Source: JADLHS01 sp039806955
GTDB lineage: Bacteria; Verrucomicrobiota; Verrucomicrobiia; Limisphaerales; JADLHS01
Direction of reading: 5' to 3'
Assembly (NCBI GenBank): GCA_039806955.1
Contig: JBDHQI010000018.1
Coordinates: 1-64,000 of the forward strand
Length of the DNA: 64,000 nucleotides
Shown: in pieces, positions 7,624 through 17,182 of the stretch
How positions within the stretch are numbered: position 1 is the stretch's first letter
How the letters are laid out: every line of letters begins with the position of its first letter
Made by a program: the position numbers and the translations under genes
The notes under the pieces: generated by a model
Seen by the model: only the letters and a program-made list of their open reading frames with translations
Told to the model about the DNA's origin: nothing
Databases searched by the model: none

Positions 7624-10600
7624 ATGAGAAGGCGGGCAATTATATGGCGTGGGCGTATGCGGTTAACGCGCGGCCTGTATCGTAGTGACGAACCGACTTT
7701 GCAACCGGATGACCGCGATTTAAGCGAAGCATTGGCGCAGGCGGTTGAGAAACTGCCGCAGAACATTTATCAGGTTCAAAATCAGCCGACTGTCGCGCGA
7801 AAGATTGAAACCAACATTCCCGCCCCCGATTTCATCAAACCCAATGCCTACTGTGTTCACGAGGACGGCCGCGTTTGCATCCGCTTGGGCGATACGCTGC
7901 GTCCACTCGACGACATAGCCGCTGAAACCCGTTCACGGATTCGGCGATTGATTGGCGTCCGCGATGCTGTGCGTCTTTGCCTGCGCTCGCAACTGGACGG
8001 CAGCAACAACGAGCAGGTTGAGGACGCCCGTTTTCAACTGAATCTCGCCTACGACCGTTTCCTTTCCCGTTTCGGTCCGATCAATGACGCTGCCAGCGTC
8101 AGCGACCCGCGCTTCCGTGAGAATGTCGAGGCGCTGCAATCGGTGCAGCCAAAAGATTTGTCCGCCACCGAAATTGACGTGCGCTTGAGCGCGACGTGGT
8201 TGCCGCCGGAGAATGTTGAAAAATTTGTCCACGAATTGCTCGGCGTTTCTTCCGGTGTTCGCGTCACCCACGTTCACGCGCTTGGTTCGTGGCACATCAC
8301 GGCGGAATGGGACGTGAAACGGCAGACGGCCAACGTCACCGATTGGGGAACGACCCGCTACACCGGCCTCGAACTCATTCACGACGCGCTCAATCTCAAG
8401 ACGCCAACCGTGCATGACATCAAGGATAAAAAGCCGGTCATCAACCCCGACGCAACCGAAGCCGCGCGGGAAAAGCAGGAGCGCATCAAAGAGAAATTCA
8501 AGGAATGGGTCTGGACGGACGATGAACGCCGCGAAAGGCTCGTGCGGCTTTACAATGACACCTTCAATCACACGCGGCTGCGGACGTTCAACGGCGAGCA
8601 TTTGACGTTGCCGGGCGCAAGTTCCGCCGTCGAATTGCACTCGCACCAAAAGGCGGGCGTCTGGCGGATTTTGCAAACGCCCAACACGCTGCTCGGCCAC
8701 GTCGTCGGCGCGGGCAAGACTTACACGATGGTTGCCGCCGCGATGGAACTGAAGCGGCTTGGTCTTGCGCGCAAGCCGATGTTTGCTGTTCCCAACCACA
8801 TGCTCGGCCAGTTCTCCTCGGAATTGCTCACGCTCTATCCGGGCGCGAACATTCTTGTCGCTGGCAGGGAAGATTTTGAATCCGCCAACCGCAAAAAATT
8901 GTTCAGTCGCATCGCCACCGGAAATTGGGATGCCGTCATTGTCACACACTCCGGTTTTGAGCGCATCCCACTTTCAGCAGAGACACAACGCCGTTTTTTC
9001 AATGACCAATTAAATGAACTCGACAACGCAAAACGCGCCAGCGCCGGAGATGATCGGGTTTTGGTCAAACAGATTGAGAAAGCAAAAAAACGGCTCGAAG
9101 CCAAATTGGAGGCTCTTGCCGCTCCCAACAGAAAAGACAACACGCTGACGTTTGAAGAACTTGGCATTGACCGCTTGTTCGTGGACGAGGCGCATTATTT
9201 CAAAAATCTCTTTTATGTTTCCAACATGACGCGCATCGCCGGTTTGCCGCAAACCGCCAGCCAGCGCGCGTTCGATATGTTTTTGAAAGCGCGTCACGTT
9301 CAATCGGTAAATGAAGGCGGCGGTGTCATCTTCGCCACCGGCACACCCATCGCCAACAGCATGGCTGAAATGTTCACCATGCAACGCTATTTGCAGCCCG
9401 AAGATTTGCAGAAGCATAATTTGCAGCACTTCGACGGCTGGGCGGCCACGTTCGGCGAGCCGGTGACGGCGATGGAATTATCGCCCGACGGCGCGGGTTA
9501 TCGGCTCAACACGCGCTTTGCTCGATTTATCAACGTGCCCGAACTCATGCAGTTGTTCCGCCAGACCGCCGACGTGCAGACGGCGCAAATGCTCAATCTT
9601 GCTCGTCCGAAATTGGACGGAGAAAAAGCCGCCATCCGCAGCGCAGCGGCAACACCCGCATTAAAAAAATTTGTTGCGTCGCTGGTTGAACGCGCACACC
9701 GGCTGAAAACCGAGCGCGTTGATCCGAGCGAGGACAACATGCTCAAAATCACCAACGAAGGCCGCAAGGCGGCGTTGGATTTGCGGCTGATGATCCCGAC
9801 GACAACGGACGAACCGCAAAGCAAAGTCAATCTCGCCGTCGAAAACATTCATCGGATTTGGGAGCAGACGAAGGAGAACCGTTCGGCGCAACTGGTCTTT
9901 TGCGATTTATCCACGCCGAAGGAAAAAGGCTTTTCAGTTTATGACGACATGGCTGCGAAGTTGGTGAAGCTCGGCGTTCCGCCGGAGGAAATCGCCTTCA
10001 TCCAAGATTACGACGCCGACAACGCCAAACTGCTTTTGTTTCGTTCCGTTCGCGCGGGCAAAGTCCGCATCCTTTTCGGCAGCACGCAGAAAATGGGTTC
10101 GGGAACGAACGTGCAGGAGCGTTTGATCGCCTTGCACCACCTCGATGCTCCGTGGCGACCGTCGGACGTGGAACAGCGCGAAGGACGAATCTTGCGGCAG
10201 GGCAACAAAAATCCCGTCGTGCAGATTTATCGCTACGTCACCGAGGGAAGTTTCGATGCTTATATGTGGCAAATTTTGGAGTCGAAAGCGAAATTCATCG
10301 CCCAGGTGATGAGCGGCGACATGAGCATCCGCCGCTTGGAGGATTTGGATTCAGCGGCGTTGACCTACGCCGAAGTCAAAGCGATTGCTTCCGGCAATCC
10401 TTTGGTGATTGAAAAAGCGCAGGTGGATGCCGAGTTGATGAAACTTAACCGGCTGCGCTCCTCGCACGTTGAAGAACAATACCGCCTTCGCACAGCATTG
10501 CGTCATTCCCATGAAGAAGCGCAACGATGTGGCGAACGGCTGGCAAACTTGCGGCAGGACTTGACCGCGCGGCAGGACACGTCCGGCGACAAGTTCCGCA

Positions 10601-11133
10601 TCGAACTCGAAGGGCAGACGCTCGACAATCGCGGCGTCGCCGGTGAATTGCTTCTGCGCCGCGCGGCCAAAATCAGAAATAACTTCGGCGCAAGTCCGCG
10701 CGTCGGCAAGTTCGCCGGTTTTGAGTTGTTCCTACACACCGCTTTCAGCGGCGAGGTGGAATTGTCGTTGCGCGGCAAAAATCATTACAGCGCGCGCGTC
10801 ACGGATACGGCTTTGGGAACAATACGCTCGCTCGAATCCATCGTGCAAGGCTTTGAAGATCGCGCGGCCACGATGGAACGCGACATCGGCGATCTGCAAA
10901 AGCGGGCGAAGGAATTGGAATCCAAAGTCGGCGTTCCGTTTGAACATGAAAAACGGCATCACGAACTCACCGAACGGCAGGCAGACATTGAGGAAAAACT
11001 TGACCTGACCAAGAACCAAGCGCCGAGCCAGATGGAGGACGCGGTTGTTGAGGAAAACGAGGAGAAGATCGCAACGAAGCAGACACCAAAGGAAACCACC
11101 CGCCGCGCGGCACGAGCCGCCGTTCGCGTATGA
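7624..11133 (+). CDS. SNF2-like DEAH helicase, N-terminal (methylase) part apparently missing
   Basis: The 1169-residue protein has helicase motifs in order: Q-like HSHQKAGVWRILQ, Walker A GAGKT near residue 363, DEAH in VDEAHYFKN near 520, FATGTPIANS near 570, and motif VI QREGRILRQG near 853. A long coiled-coil region follows (about 950-1120). It matches the C-terminal two thirds of the very large adenine-methylase/SNF2 proteins carried by phages and conjugative elements; no NPPF/DPPY methylase motif is present here. The first 10-12 residues (Arg-rich) have no family character, and an in-frame ATG at 7657 is an alternative start, so the gene is probably 5'-truncated. The frame is otherwise intact. 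Its stop overlaps the next start (ATGA). Confidence 0.75.
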   Translation: MRRRAIIWRGRMRLTRGLYRSDEPTLQPDDRDLSEALAQAVEKLPQNIYQVQNQPTVARKIETNIPAPDFIKPNAYCVHEDGRVCIRLGDTLRPLDDIAAETRSRIRRLIGVRDAVRLCLRSQLDGSNNEQVEDARFQLNLAYDRFLSRFGPINDAASVSDPRFRENVEALQSVQPKDLSATEIDVRLSATWLPPENVEKFVHELLGVSSGVRVTHVHALGSWHITAEWDVKRQTANVTDWGTTRYTGLELIHDALNLKTPTVHDIKDKKPVINPDATEAAREKQERIKEKFKEWVWTDDERRERLVRLYNDTFNHTRLRTFNGEHLTLPGASSAVELHSHQKAGVWRILQTPNTLLGHVVGAGKTYTMVAAAMELKRLGLARKPMFAVPNHMLGQFSSELLTLYPGANILVAGREDFESANRKKLFSRIATGNWDAVIVTHSGFERIPLSAETQRRFFNDQLNELDNAKRASAGDDRVLVKQIEKAKKRLEAKLEALAAPNRKDNTLTFEELGIDRLFVDEAHYFKNLFYVSNMTRIAGLPQTASQRAFDMFLKARHVQSVNEGGGVIFATGTPIANSMAEMFTMQRYLQPEDLQKHNLQHFDGWAATFGEPVTAMELSPDGAGYRLNTRFARFINVPELMQLFRQTADVQTAQMLNLARPKLDGEKAAIRSAAATPALKKFVASLVERAHRLKTERVDPSEDNMLKITNEGRKAALDLRLMIPTTTDEPQSKVNLAVENIHRIWEQTKENRSAQLVFCDLSTPKEKGFSVYDDMAAKLVKLGVPPEEIAFIQDYDADNAKLLLFRSVRAGKVRILFGSTQKMGSGTNVQERLIALHHLDAPWRPSDVEQREGRILRQGNKNPVVQIYRYVTEGSFDAYMWQILESKAKFIAQVMSGDMSIRRLEDLDSAALTYAEVKAIASGNPLVIEKAQVDAELMKLNRLRSSHVEEQYRLRTALRHSHEEAQRCGERLANLRQDLTARQDTSGDKFRIELEGQTLDNRGVAGELLLRRAAKIRNNFGASPRVGKFAGFELFLHTAFSGEVELSLRGKNHYSARVTDTALGTIRSLESIVQGFEDRAATMERDIGDLQKRAKELESKVGVPFEHEKRHHELTERQADIEEKLDLTKNQAPSQMEDAVVEENEEKIATKQTPKETTRRAARAAVRV

Positions 11134-11408
11134 ATGAAAAATCCGTGCTATTGCTGCCCCGTCTGCCCGCCCGCCTCGATTTGAATCAAGCGGCAGACCT
11201 GCTTGGGTTCATGTCCCACGAAATGCCGATTCTTCTGAGAGCGGGTTTGCTCAAGCCGTTGGGCAAACCGGCCCCTAACGGCCACAAGTTCTTCTCTACG
11301 ACGGAAGTCCTGTCACTCACCGAAAACCGCGAATGGCTCGACAAAGCCACTCGTGCTATCGCAAAACATTGGCAGGAGAAAAATGCCTATGCCAAGCCGC
11401 CGATTTAG
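11130..11408 (+). CDS. small excisionase-like HTH protein
   Basis: The 92-residue ORF overlaps the helicase stop by four bases (ATGA), so it is probably co-translated. The segment LDLNQAADLLGFMSHEMPILLRAGLLKPLGK resembles a MerR/excisionase-type winged helix, in which 'AADLLG...' begins the DNA-reading helix and 'GLLKPLG' the wing. Such small proteins often steer excision of integrated elements or act as repressors. Its position between the helicase and the convergent integrase supports a role in mobility, but that is inference. The remaining residues are charged and helical. No ribosome site is evident beyond coupling to the upstream gene. Confidence 0.55.
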   Translation: MNEKSVLLLPRLPARLDLNQAADLLGFMSHEMPILLRAGLLKPLGKPAPNGHKFFSTTEVLSLTENREWLDKATRAIAKHWQEKNAYAKPPI

Positions 11409-11602
11409 GATGTGTTTCATCGGATGCCGTGAAAAGCGAGCCTCCAGCTTCCACTTTCCACGGCATCCCCCTGATTGCCACGTTGCTTCACGCGGCGGTT
11501 GCCAACTGACGCGGCAGGTTGCGGACACTCACAATCTTCCGGCAGCGGGGTTTCCACTTTCGCCCCTTTCGCATAGCACCGGCTGCATGAGTTCAGGTGC
11601 GT

Positions 11603-12760
11603 TCATACCGCCGCCTGCATTTCAGCCGGTGGCAATGCGGCTGGTTCGTTTCCGGCAACTGCCGTTGCCGTTCCTGCCGCATTGAGTGATGGCAGCACAA
11701 TGATGTTCGGCTGCGGTGCGCTTGGTGCTGGTCGCTTCTCGTATTGTTCGAGCGGCGGCAATTCCACCTGCGCCCGCTTGGAGTAAAAGCGGGTGAAAGT
11801 GGAGCTTTGATGCCCCAAAGTTTCCTGCGCGTAGCGTTCCGGGTAGCCCGCTGCGCGAGCGCGTTCCGCCCATGAGTAGCGATAGGAGTGCAGGCAGATG
11901 GACGGAATTCCCGCTCCCTCACTGCGCTTCCTGATTCCCAACCGTTCCACCCGCTCGGCAAACCGAGTGGCGCGGTCAGCAGACGAAAGCGTTGAATACT
12001 TCGGAAACAGCAGTCCGCTGGTTGGCAAGCCTTTCAGAATCTCCGCGACTTCATCGCCAAAGCGCAACGTGCAAAGCTGTCCGGTCTTCTGGCGATTGTA
12101 GCTGATGGTGCGGTTGTTCCAGTCCACGTCCTCAGCTTTCAAGTTCACCAAGTCAAACTGCGCCGCGCCGACGTGCCAGAGCAGTTCAAGGAAAGCGCGG
12201 CGTTCCGCGTTCTTCTCCGCGTTCACCAGCAACTGATGTTCTTCCCGCGTCACGCCCCGCCGTTCTTTGAAACGCAGTTTCGGCCATTGATTGTAGCCGA
12301 TGATCGGCCATGCCAGCCAACCGAGCTTGAGCGCGAAGCTGTGAAACCGATGCAGGAACATATTGGTGCAGGGTTTGCCGGAGTCCTTCAAAACTTTGTA
12401 GAGCGTCTCCGCCGTCGTGTGGATGAGCGGGAGAGTGCGGATGGAATCGAAACCCGATTCTTTGACGGCGCTCTCGTAGCGTTCGCGAGTCTTCTGGCTG
12501 CGTCCTTCTTTGGATTGCAACAGGTAGTCCATGACATCCTGCCAGGTGCGAGTGTTGGCGCGGGGATCGCCAGCCGCCAAGTAAGTCTTGGCCATCTGCT
12601 TATTGAACGCAGGCTGATAGGCCGCCTCGTTTCTGGCGTGCAGGAGCCGGTTAGCTTCCGCCTTGTCTCGCGTGCCAAGCGAAGTTTGTTTTCCAGTGAT
12701 GGTGTCTTCGGCGTAGTAGCGACCATTGCTGCGCCGATAGAATTTGAACCGTAGCTTCAT
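11603..12760 (-). CDS. tyrosine recombinase / site-specific integrase with Arg-I replaced by Gln
   Basis: The 385-residue protein has an N-terminal arm-binding part (about 1-60), a SAM-like core-binding domain (about 70-165) and a catalytic domain. Catalytic residues visible are K225, H291-x-x-R294, H317 (LGHQS) and nucleophile Y326 (FYSK). The first catalytic Arg, normally in a GxR context, is Gln here (GAAQFDLVNL, Q201). I recall GxxQ variants among verrucomicrobial integrases, so this may be a subfamily trait rather than decay. The last 50 residues are a Pro/Ala-rich tail. The gene faces the right edge of the island, and a perfect 8-base inverted repeat lies 92 bases upstream of its start. 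It is the likely mover of the island. Confidence 0.85.
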   Translation of the reverse strand: MKLRFKFYRRSNGRYYAEDTITGKQTSLGTRDKAEANRLLHARNEAAYQPAFNKQMAKTYLAAGDPRANTRTWQDVMDYLLQSKEGRSQKTRERYESAVKESGFDSIRTLPLIHTTAETLYKVLKDSGKPCTNMFLHRFHSFALKLGWLAWPIIGYNQWPKLRFKERRGVTREEHQLLVNAEKNAERRAFLELLWHVGAAQFDLVNLKAEDVDWNNRTISYNRQKTGQLCTLRFGDEVAEILKGLPTSGLLFPKYSTLSSADRATRFAERVERLGIRKRSEGAGIPSICLHSYRYSWAERARAAGYPERYAQETLGHQSSTFTRFYSKRAQVELPPLEQYEKRPAPSAPQPNIIVLPSLNAAGTATAVAGNEPAALPPAEMQAAV

Positions 12761-12851
12761 AACTAACCTTTCGTTGTTATGAGGCTAAGGCGAACGATTC
12801 CGGCCAGTGAGGGTTTAGTGCAACCCTTTCGACCACCGTTTTAGCGGCCTG

Positions 12852-12891
12852 TTGTCAGCCTTGTCAAAATGCTGACAAATCTGCTGGCAAT
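12852..12891. repeat. inverted repeat and CTGRCA boxes at right edge of the island (candidate attachment site)
   Basis: TTGTCAGC (12852-12859) and GCTGACAA (12871-12878) form a perfect inverted repeat with an 11-base spacer. A further CTGGCAA box starts at 12884, 12 bases after the CTGACAA box. The same 12-base box spacing occurs at 3371/3383 on the other side of the accessory region. Inverted boxes around a short spacer next to an integrase gene are what a tyrosine recombinase core site looks like. The assignment is inference from position and similarity. Confidence 0.4.
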
Positions 12892-12961
12892 GCCGGGTAG
12901 AACCATTTGCAACCACTTGATGCACACGCATCTCGGTCGAGAAGCTAACGACCCAAGCTCA

Positions 12962-14251
12962 TCAGCGCCCAACGCTCTTGTAGATCCAACCCAGTTTTTC
13001 CATTTCCCCGGGATCGAACAGGTTTCGACCGTCAAACAGGATCGGCGCCGAGAGCAAGTCCCGCGACTTGACCAGATCCAGTTGTTTGAACTCGTCCCAT
13101 TCCGTGGCGATCACCAATGCGTCGCAGCCGGCGGCGACCTCGTTCATGTCGTCCACGTACGTAACATCCGGCAGCAGCGCGCGCGCTTTCTCCATCGCCT
13201 TGGGATCATACACCCGCAGCTTCGCGCCACCGCGCAACAGCCGTTGACACAAATCAATCGCCGGCGAGGAGCGCACGTCATCGGTGTTTTGTTTGAAGGC
13301 CAGGCCCAGCACCCCGATTTTTTTGTCCTTCAGCACCCACAAGGTTTCGGTGATTTTTTTCACGAACCGCTCCATCTGCTCCGCGTTGATGCGTTGCACT
13401 TCTTTGAGCAACCGAAAATCGTAACCTACCTGCTCGGAAATTTTGATGAACGCACTCAGGTCTTTTGGAAAGCAACTGCCGCCAAAACCGAGGCCCGCAT
13501 TCAGAAAACGACGTCCAATCCGCGCGTCCAACCCCATCCCGTGGGCCACCTGTTGCACGTTCGCCCCGGTCGCTTCGCAGATCGCGGAAACCGCGTTGAT
13601 GTAGGAAATTTTCAGCGCCAGAAAGGAATTGGAGGCGTGTTTGATCAACTCCGCCGAATTGATGTCAGTGACGATGATCGGCGCGTTGAACGGCGCGTAC
13701 ACTGCCTGCATCGCCCGCACTGGACGTGGCGAACGCACCCCCACCACGATCCGATCAGGCTTCATCAAATCTTCCACCGCAAAACCTTCACGGAGGAATT
13801 CGGGATTGCTGACCACGTCGAACTCCACCTTGCCCTTGGAATAACGCTCGATTGTCTCCGCCACCTTGTCACCGGTTTTCACCGGCACCGTGCTTTTATC
13901 CACCACGATCTTGTAACTCGTCAGCGCACCGGCAATTTCACGCGCCACCTTTTCGATGAAACTCATGTCCACCGAACCATCCGGTTGCGGCGGGGTGGGC
14001 ACGGCGATGAAAATGACTTCCGACTCCGCGACGCCCGCCGCGATGCTGGTGGTGAAACTCAGCCGTCCAGCGGCCACGTTTTGCTTCACCAACGCTTCAA
14101 GGCCCGGTTCGTAAATCGGAATGCCGCCCGCCTGCAACAACTCCACCTTCCGGGTGTCGTTGTCCACGCAAATCACGTGATGCCCAACTTCGGCGAAGCA
14201 CGTTCCCGTGACCAAACCCACGTAGCCCGTCCCAATGATTGTCAGTTTCAT
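12962..14251 (-). CDS. ugd: UDP-glucose 6-dehydrogenase
   Basis: The 429-residue protein oxidises UDP-glucose to UDP-glucuronate with two NAD, supplying uronic acid for surface polysaccharide. The NAD-binding GTGYVGL motif is at residues 7-13, substrate-contacting FLREG at about 152-156, and the nucleophile Cys260 in GFGGSCFPKD. Length fits the family. A longer in-frame start at 14290 would place 13 residues before the conserved MKLTIIGTGYVGL opening, so the ATG at 14251 is preferred. It is the first core gene after the accessory island and may serve the exopolysaccharide system encoded at 18745-23342. Confidence 0.95.
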   Translation of the reverse strand: MKLTIIGTGYVGLVTGTCFAEVGHHVICVDNDTRKVELLQAGGIPIYEPGLEALVKQNVAAGRLSFTTSIAAGVAESEVIFIAVPTPPQPDGSVDMSFIEKVAREIAGALTSYKIVVDKSTVPVKTGDKVAETIERYSKGKVEFDVVSNPEFLREGFAVEDLMKPDRIVVGVRSPRPVRAMQAVYAPFNAPIIVTDINSAELIKHASNSFLALKISYINAVSAICEATGANVQQVAHGMGLDARIGRRFLNAGLGFGGSCFPKDLSAFIKISEQVGYDFRLLKEVQRINAEQMERFVKKITETLWVLKDKKIGVLGLAFKQNTDDVRSSPAIDLCQRLLRGGAKLRVYDPKAMEKARALLPDVTYVDDMNEVAAGCDALVIATEWDEFKQLDLVKSRDLLSAPILFDGRNLFDPGEMEKLGWIYKSVGR

Positions 14252-14408
14252 ATTGTTTTGAATCTTTACCCAATGGACCAATGCACTCAAAACGAACGCT
14301 CAATTGTTCGCAGACGAATCATCTCAAAGACGAGCGCCGCCGAACCGATTCCGCGCGCCGGACGCAGGAAGGGTTGCCGGACCTAACCCGCCAGGGGCAA
14401 CACGCGGG

Positions 14409-15125
14409 TCAGTTGGTTGTGGACGGTGAGGCAACCGCGGGAGGATTGGTTTCCGCAGTCGTTGGAACAACCACGGGCGGCGGCAACTTGGCGCGTAATT
14501 CATCCGCGCGCAGAGCGGCTTCCGCGCCAAGCGAACTGCGCGACGCGTCACGAGCCACTTCCTCATAGAGCGAGACGGCTTGATTTAAATCACCTTGCTG
14601 CGCGCGCAGACTGGCCAGCGCATAACGCGCCTGCGAAACCAGTGGCGCCTGTGGGAACTGATCCACTACACTCTTGTAGGCGTCGGCGGCCTCCGACGTC
14701 TTCCCTTGCGCGCTCAACGCCGCCGCTTTGCCATAGAGCGCCTGCGCCGTTAGTGGACTGGAAAAGTGTTCGTTGGCAAATTGTTCAAACGCCGCCTGGG
14801 CTTCACTGAACTTGCCGGTGTCGAACAACGCCGCCGCCGCCAGCAACCGCGCCTGCGCTCCGGCAGGAGTACTGCGATACTCATCCGCCACCTTGGTGTA
14901 AGCGGCCTCGCTTTCAGCGGCAGTCATCTGCGTGGCCGCATAAAAGGCGTCCGCCAGCGCAACCCCCGCCGTTTTCCGCTGATTCGCGCGGGACCAAAAA
15001 CTATAACCAATGACCAATGCGCCGATCACCACCACCGCCGTCCCGATGATCAACTGCTTTATATTCTTTTCCGCCCAAGCCCAGGCTTTCATTACCTCCG
15101 GGCTTTCAGTGATATCTAAATCCAT
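14409..15125 (-). CDS. membrane-anchored TPR protein (YfgM-like)
   Basis: This protein has 238 residues with one transmembrane helix near the N-terminus (LIIGTAVVVIGALVIGYSFW, about 24-44) preceded by a short cytoplasmic segment, then a periplasmic run of TPR-like helices (GKFSEAQAAFEQFANEH, GKTSEAADAYKSVVDQFP, GDLNQAVSLYEEVARD). It ends in a Pro/Thr-rich tail. The topology and the repeat of about 35 residues match YfgM/Tol-associated helical scaffold proteins, which interact with the SecYEG translocon or periplasmic chaperones. The helical-repeat assignment is safe; the specific role is inferred. It lies between lysA and ugd on the same strand with gaps of about 155 bases on either side. Confidence 0.7.
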   Translation of the reverse strand: MDLDITESPEVMKAWAWAEKNIKQLIIGTAVVVIGALVIGYSFWSRANQRKTAGVALADAFYAATQMTAAESEAAYTKVADEYRSTPAGAQARLLAAAALFDTGKFSEAQAAFEQFANEHFSSPLTAQALYGKAAALSAQGKTSEAADAYKSVVDQFPQAPLVSQARYALASLRAQQGDLNQAVSLYEEVARDASRSSLGAEAALRADELRAKLPPPVVVPTTAETNPPAVASPSTTN

Positions 15126-15280
15126 ATTTCAAACGCGCAGTCTTCCGCTCCATCCCTCGAAAGGCAAGTTTGAAATCGGGCGGAACGACGTTAAATCGGC
15201 GTGGTTTCAGCCATCGAACTCAAGGCCAAGCCCCATCCTCTTGGAGGTGGCCATCGTCCGTAACGCCTTTCAAATGCAGG

Positions 15281-16576
15281 TCATTTCAACCACGATGCGA
15301 CCTTTTCGCCGGCCCAAATCTCGGGAATTGGTTGGCGGGCACGGACCAGCGCCGCCTTCCGCCCGTGAACCATCACCTCGGCCGCCAGTGCCCGGGTATT
15401 GTAACTTGACGCCATGACGAAGCCGTAAGCGCCAGCGCTCAACAGCGCCAAATAATCGCCTTCCCGCACCCGCGGCAACGGACGGTCCTGGCAAAAGTAA
15501 TCACCCGATTCACAAACTGGCCCCACCACGTCCGAAGGGATGGTCGCGCTGCTTTTTTTCGAGACCGGAACAATTTCATGGTAAGCATCGTAGAACGCGG
15601 GTCGGATCAGATCGTTCATCGCGCCGTCCACGATGACAAAATTCTTTCGCCCGGTGCGCTTCACGTATTCCACGCGCGTCAACAAAGCTCCCGCGTTGCC
15701 GGAAATATAGCGACCGGGCTCCATCAGGATTTTGACTCCCAATGAACGCACCAGGGGCAGCAAGGCCGCCGCGTATTGTTGCGGCGTGATGAATTTTTTA
15801 CCCGCGCCCCGCCACCAAGCCGGTTGACCGCTGGCGAGCGCGGATTGATAAACAATCCCGATCCCGCCGCCGATACTGAAAAATTCGATGCCGTAACGCG
15901 CTTTGAACTGTGCCACCAAGGGGGCGACTTTTTTTACCGCTTGAGCGAACGGCGTCACGTCGGTCAATTGTGAACCGATATGCATCTGCACTCCGCGCAA
16001 ACGTAGATTTTTCAATTTGGCCGCCCGCGCATACACGCCGGGAATGTCCTCAAACGCCACGCCGAACTTATTCGCATACGTGCCGGTCGTGATCTTGGCG
16101 TGCGTTTTGGCATCCACATTGGGATTCAATCGTACCGCGACCGGAGCGATCTTCTTCAACCGACGGGCCACCGCGTTGATGCGCTGCAATTCCGGCTCAC
16201 TTTCCGCATTGAATGAATAAACGCCCTGTTGCAGAGCGAAGCGAATCTCTGCCTCGGTCTTGCCCACACCGGCAAAGACGCAGCGGCGCGGATCGCCACC
16301 CGCAGCCATCACCCGTTGCAGTTCGCCGCCGCTGACAATGTCGAATCCGCTGCCCAGCCCGGCGAGCAAATGCAGGACGGATTGGTTGGAATTGGACTTG
16401 ACCGCAAAACAAACCAGGTGCTCGACCGGAGCCATGGCCTGATTCAATTCCCGATAGCATCGTGCCAGTGTGGCTTGCGAGTACACGTACAGCGGCGTGC
16501 CGTACTTTCGCGCCAGCGCTTCCAGGCTCACGCCTTCGACGTGGAGCTGGCTTCCCTGATAATGAAAATCATGCAT
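15281..16576 (-). CDS. lysA: diaminopimelate decarboxylase
   Basis: The 431-residue fold-III PLP enzyme converts meso-diaminopimelate to lysine. PLP lysine K60 lies in CFAVKSN; the Gly-rich phosphate-binding loop (FSIGGGIGI) is near 230; EPGRYI and the catalytic cysteine motif GPVCESGDYF occur in the C-terminal beta domain. The start MHDFHYQGSQL at 16576 is preferred over 16612, which adds 12 Arg-rich residues of no family character. Length is normal. It is the first gene of a minus-strand run with the TPR protein and ugd; the gap to tRNA-Tyr upstream is about 400 bases. Confidence 0.95.
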   Translation of the reverse strand: MHDFHYQGSQLHVEGVSLEALARKYGTPLYVYSQATLARCYRELNQAMAPVEHLVCFAVKSNSNQSVLHLLAGLGSGFDIVSGGELQRVMAAGGDPRRCVFAGVGKTEAEIRFALQQGVYSFNAESEPELQRINAVARRLKKIAPVAVRLNPNVDAKTHAKITTGTYANKFGVAFEDIPGVYARAAKLKNLRLRGVQMHIGSQLTDVTPFAQAVKKVAPLVAQFKARYGIEFFSIGGGIGIVYQSALASGQPAWWRGAGKKFITPQQYAAALLPLVRSLGVKILMEPGRYISGNAGALLTRVEYVKRTGRKNFVIVDGAMNDLIRPAFYDAYHEIVPVSKKSSATIPSDVVGPVCESGDYFCQDRPLPRVREGDYLALLSAGAYGFVMASSYNTRALAAEVMVHGRKAALVRARQPIPEIWAGEKVASWLK

Positions 16577-16980
16577 GGCGCGAGAGTTTAGAGCGCGCGA
16601 GCCAAAGCGCAAGCGCCGCAGTGTTTACGCCACGCGGAACCATGCACATCTTCCGGACCGAATTACCGAGGAAGCAGTCGTAAGCGCACGGGTTCCCGAT
16701 CTTGCGTGGAAGCATGAAACCCCATACACAACGATTACTTTGAGAAACCCGCCAAAATCGAGGCGCCGCACAATCCGCATGCAGCACCGATGCACGGTTA
16801 AAGGAAAGCCCGCTCCTCGCGGATAAAAACGCCTGAAAGTGATTGGCGGGAGAATACTGCCGGCTCTGCTAAACCGGCGCTCGCAATTGGCCGTCATACC
16901 AGTCGTACTCGCAGTTGAGCACTGAATTGACACCGTGCCCGGCCTGTGGCTTAATCCCCGTCCGCAGTAGTGGGCCGGTG
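16577..16980. other. 404-base gap between lysA and tRNA-Tyr
   Basis: Divergent promoters for lysA (minus) and the tRNA-Tyr/purH unit (plus) must lie here. I see no convincing gene, and no clear -35/-10 pair that I would defend. Short ORFs on both strands overlap each other and lack conserved features. Confidence 0.4.
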
Positions 16981-17066
16981 GGTAGGATACTCAAGTGGTC
17001 AACGAGGGCAGACTGTAAATCTGCTGGCTAACGCCTACACAGGTTCGAATCCTGTTCCTACCACCA
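16981..17066 (+). tRNA. tRNA-Tyr (anticodon GTA), CCA encoded
   Basis: This is a type II (long variable arm) tRNA. The acceptor GGTAGGA pairs with TCCTACC; the anticodon stem GCAGA/TCTGC encloses CTGTAAA, giving anticodon GTA. A variable arm follows with a short stem (GGC/GCC), then a T-arm ACAGG-TTCGAAT-CCTGT, discriminator A and an encoded CCA at 17064-17066. A long variable arm together with GTA is diagnostic for bacterial tRNA-Tyr. purH begins 116 bases downstream on the same strand. Confidence 0.97.
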
Positions 17067-17182
17067 TTTTTCCGGCTCGGGGACAGGCTCACACTCGAAA
17101 ACAACAACCCGGCCGCCGTCCAATCCGGAGTCTTGTCAGCGTCTCCGGACAGACTGGAAAACCGGTTCAGGACAGAATTCAA

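Noticed and set aside
3292..12911. Shared ATTTGCAA string near both island edges
   Set aside because: Only 8 bases and placed differently relative to the box clusters; expected by chance at this length.
12869..14386. 505-residue plus-strand ORF opposite ugd
   Set aside because: Antisense shadow of UDP-glucose dehydrogenase, which has every family motif.
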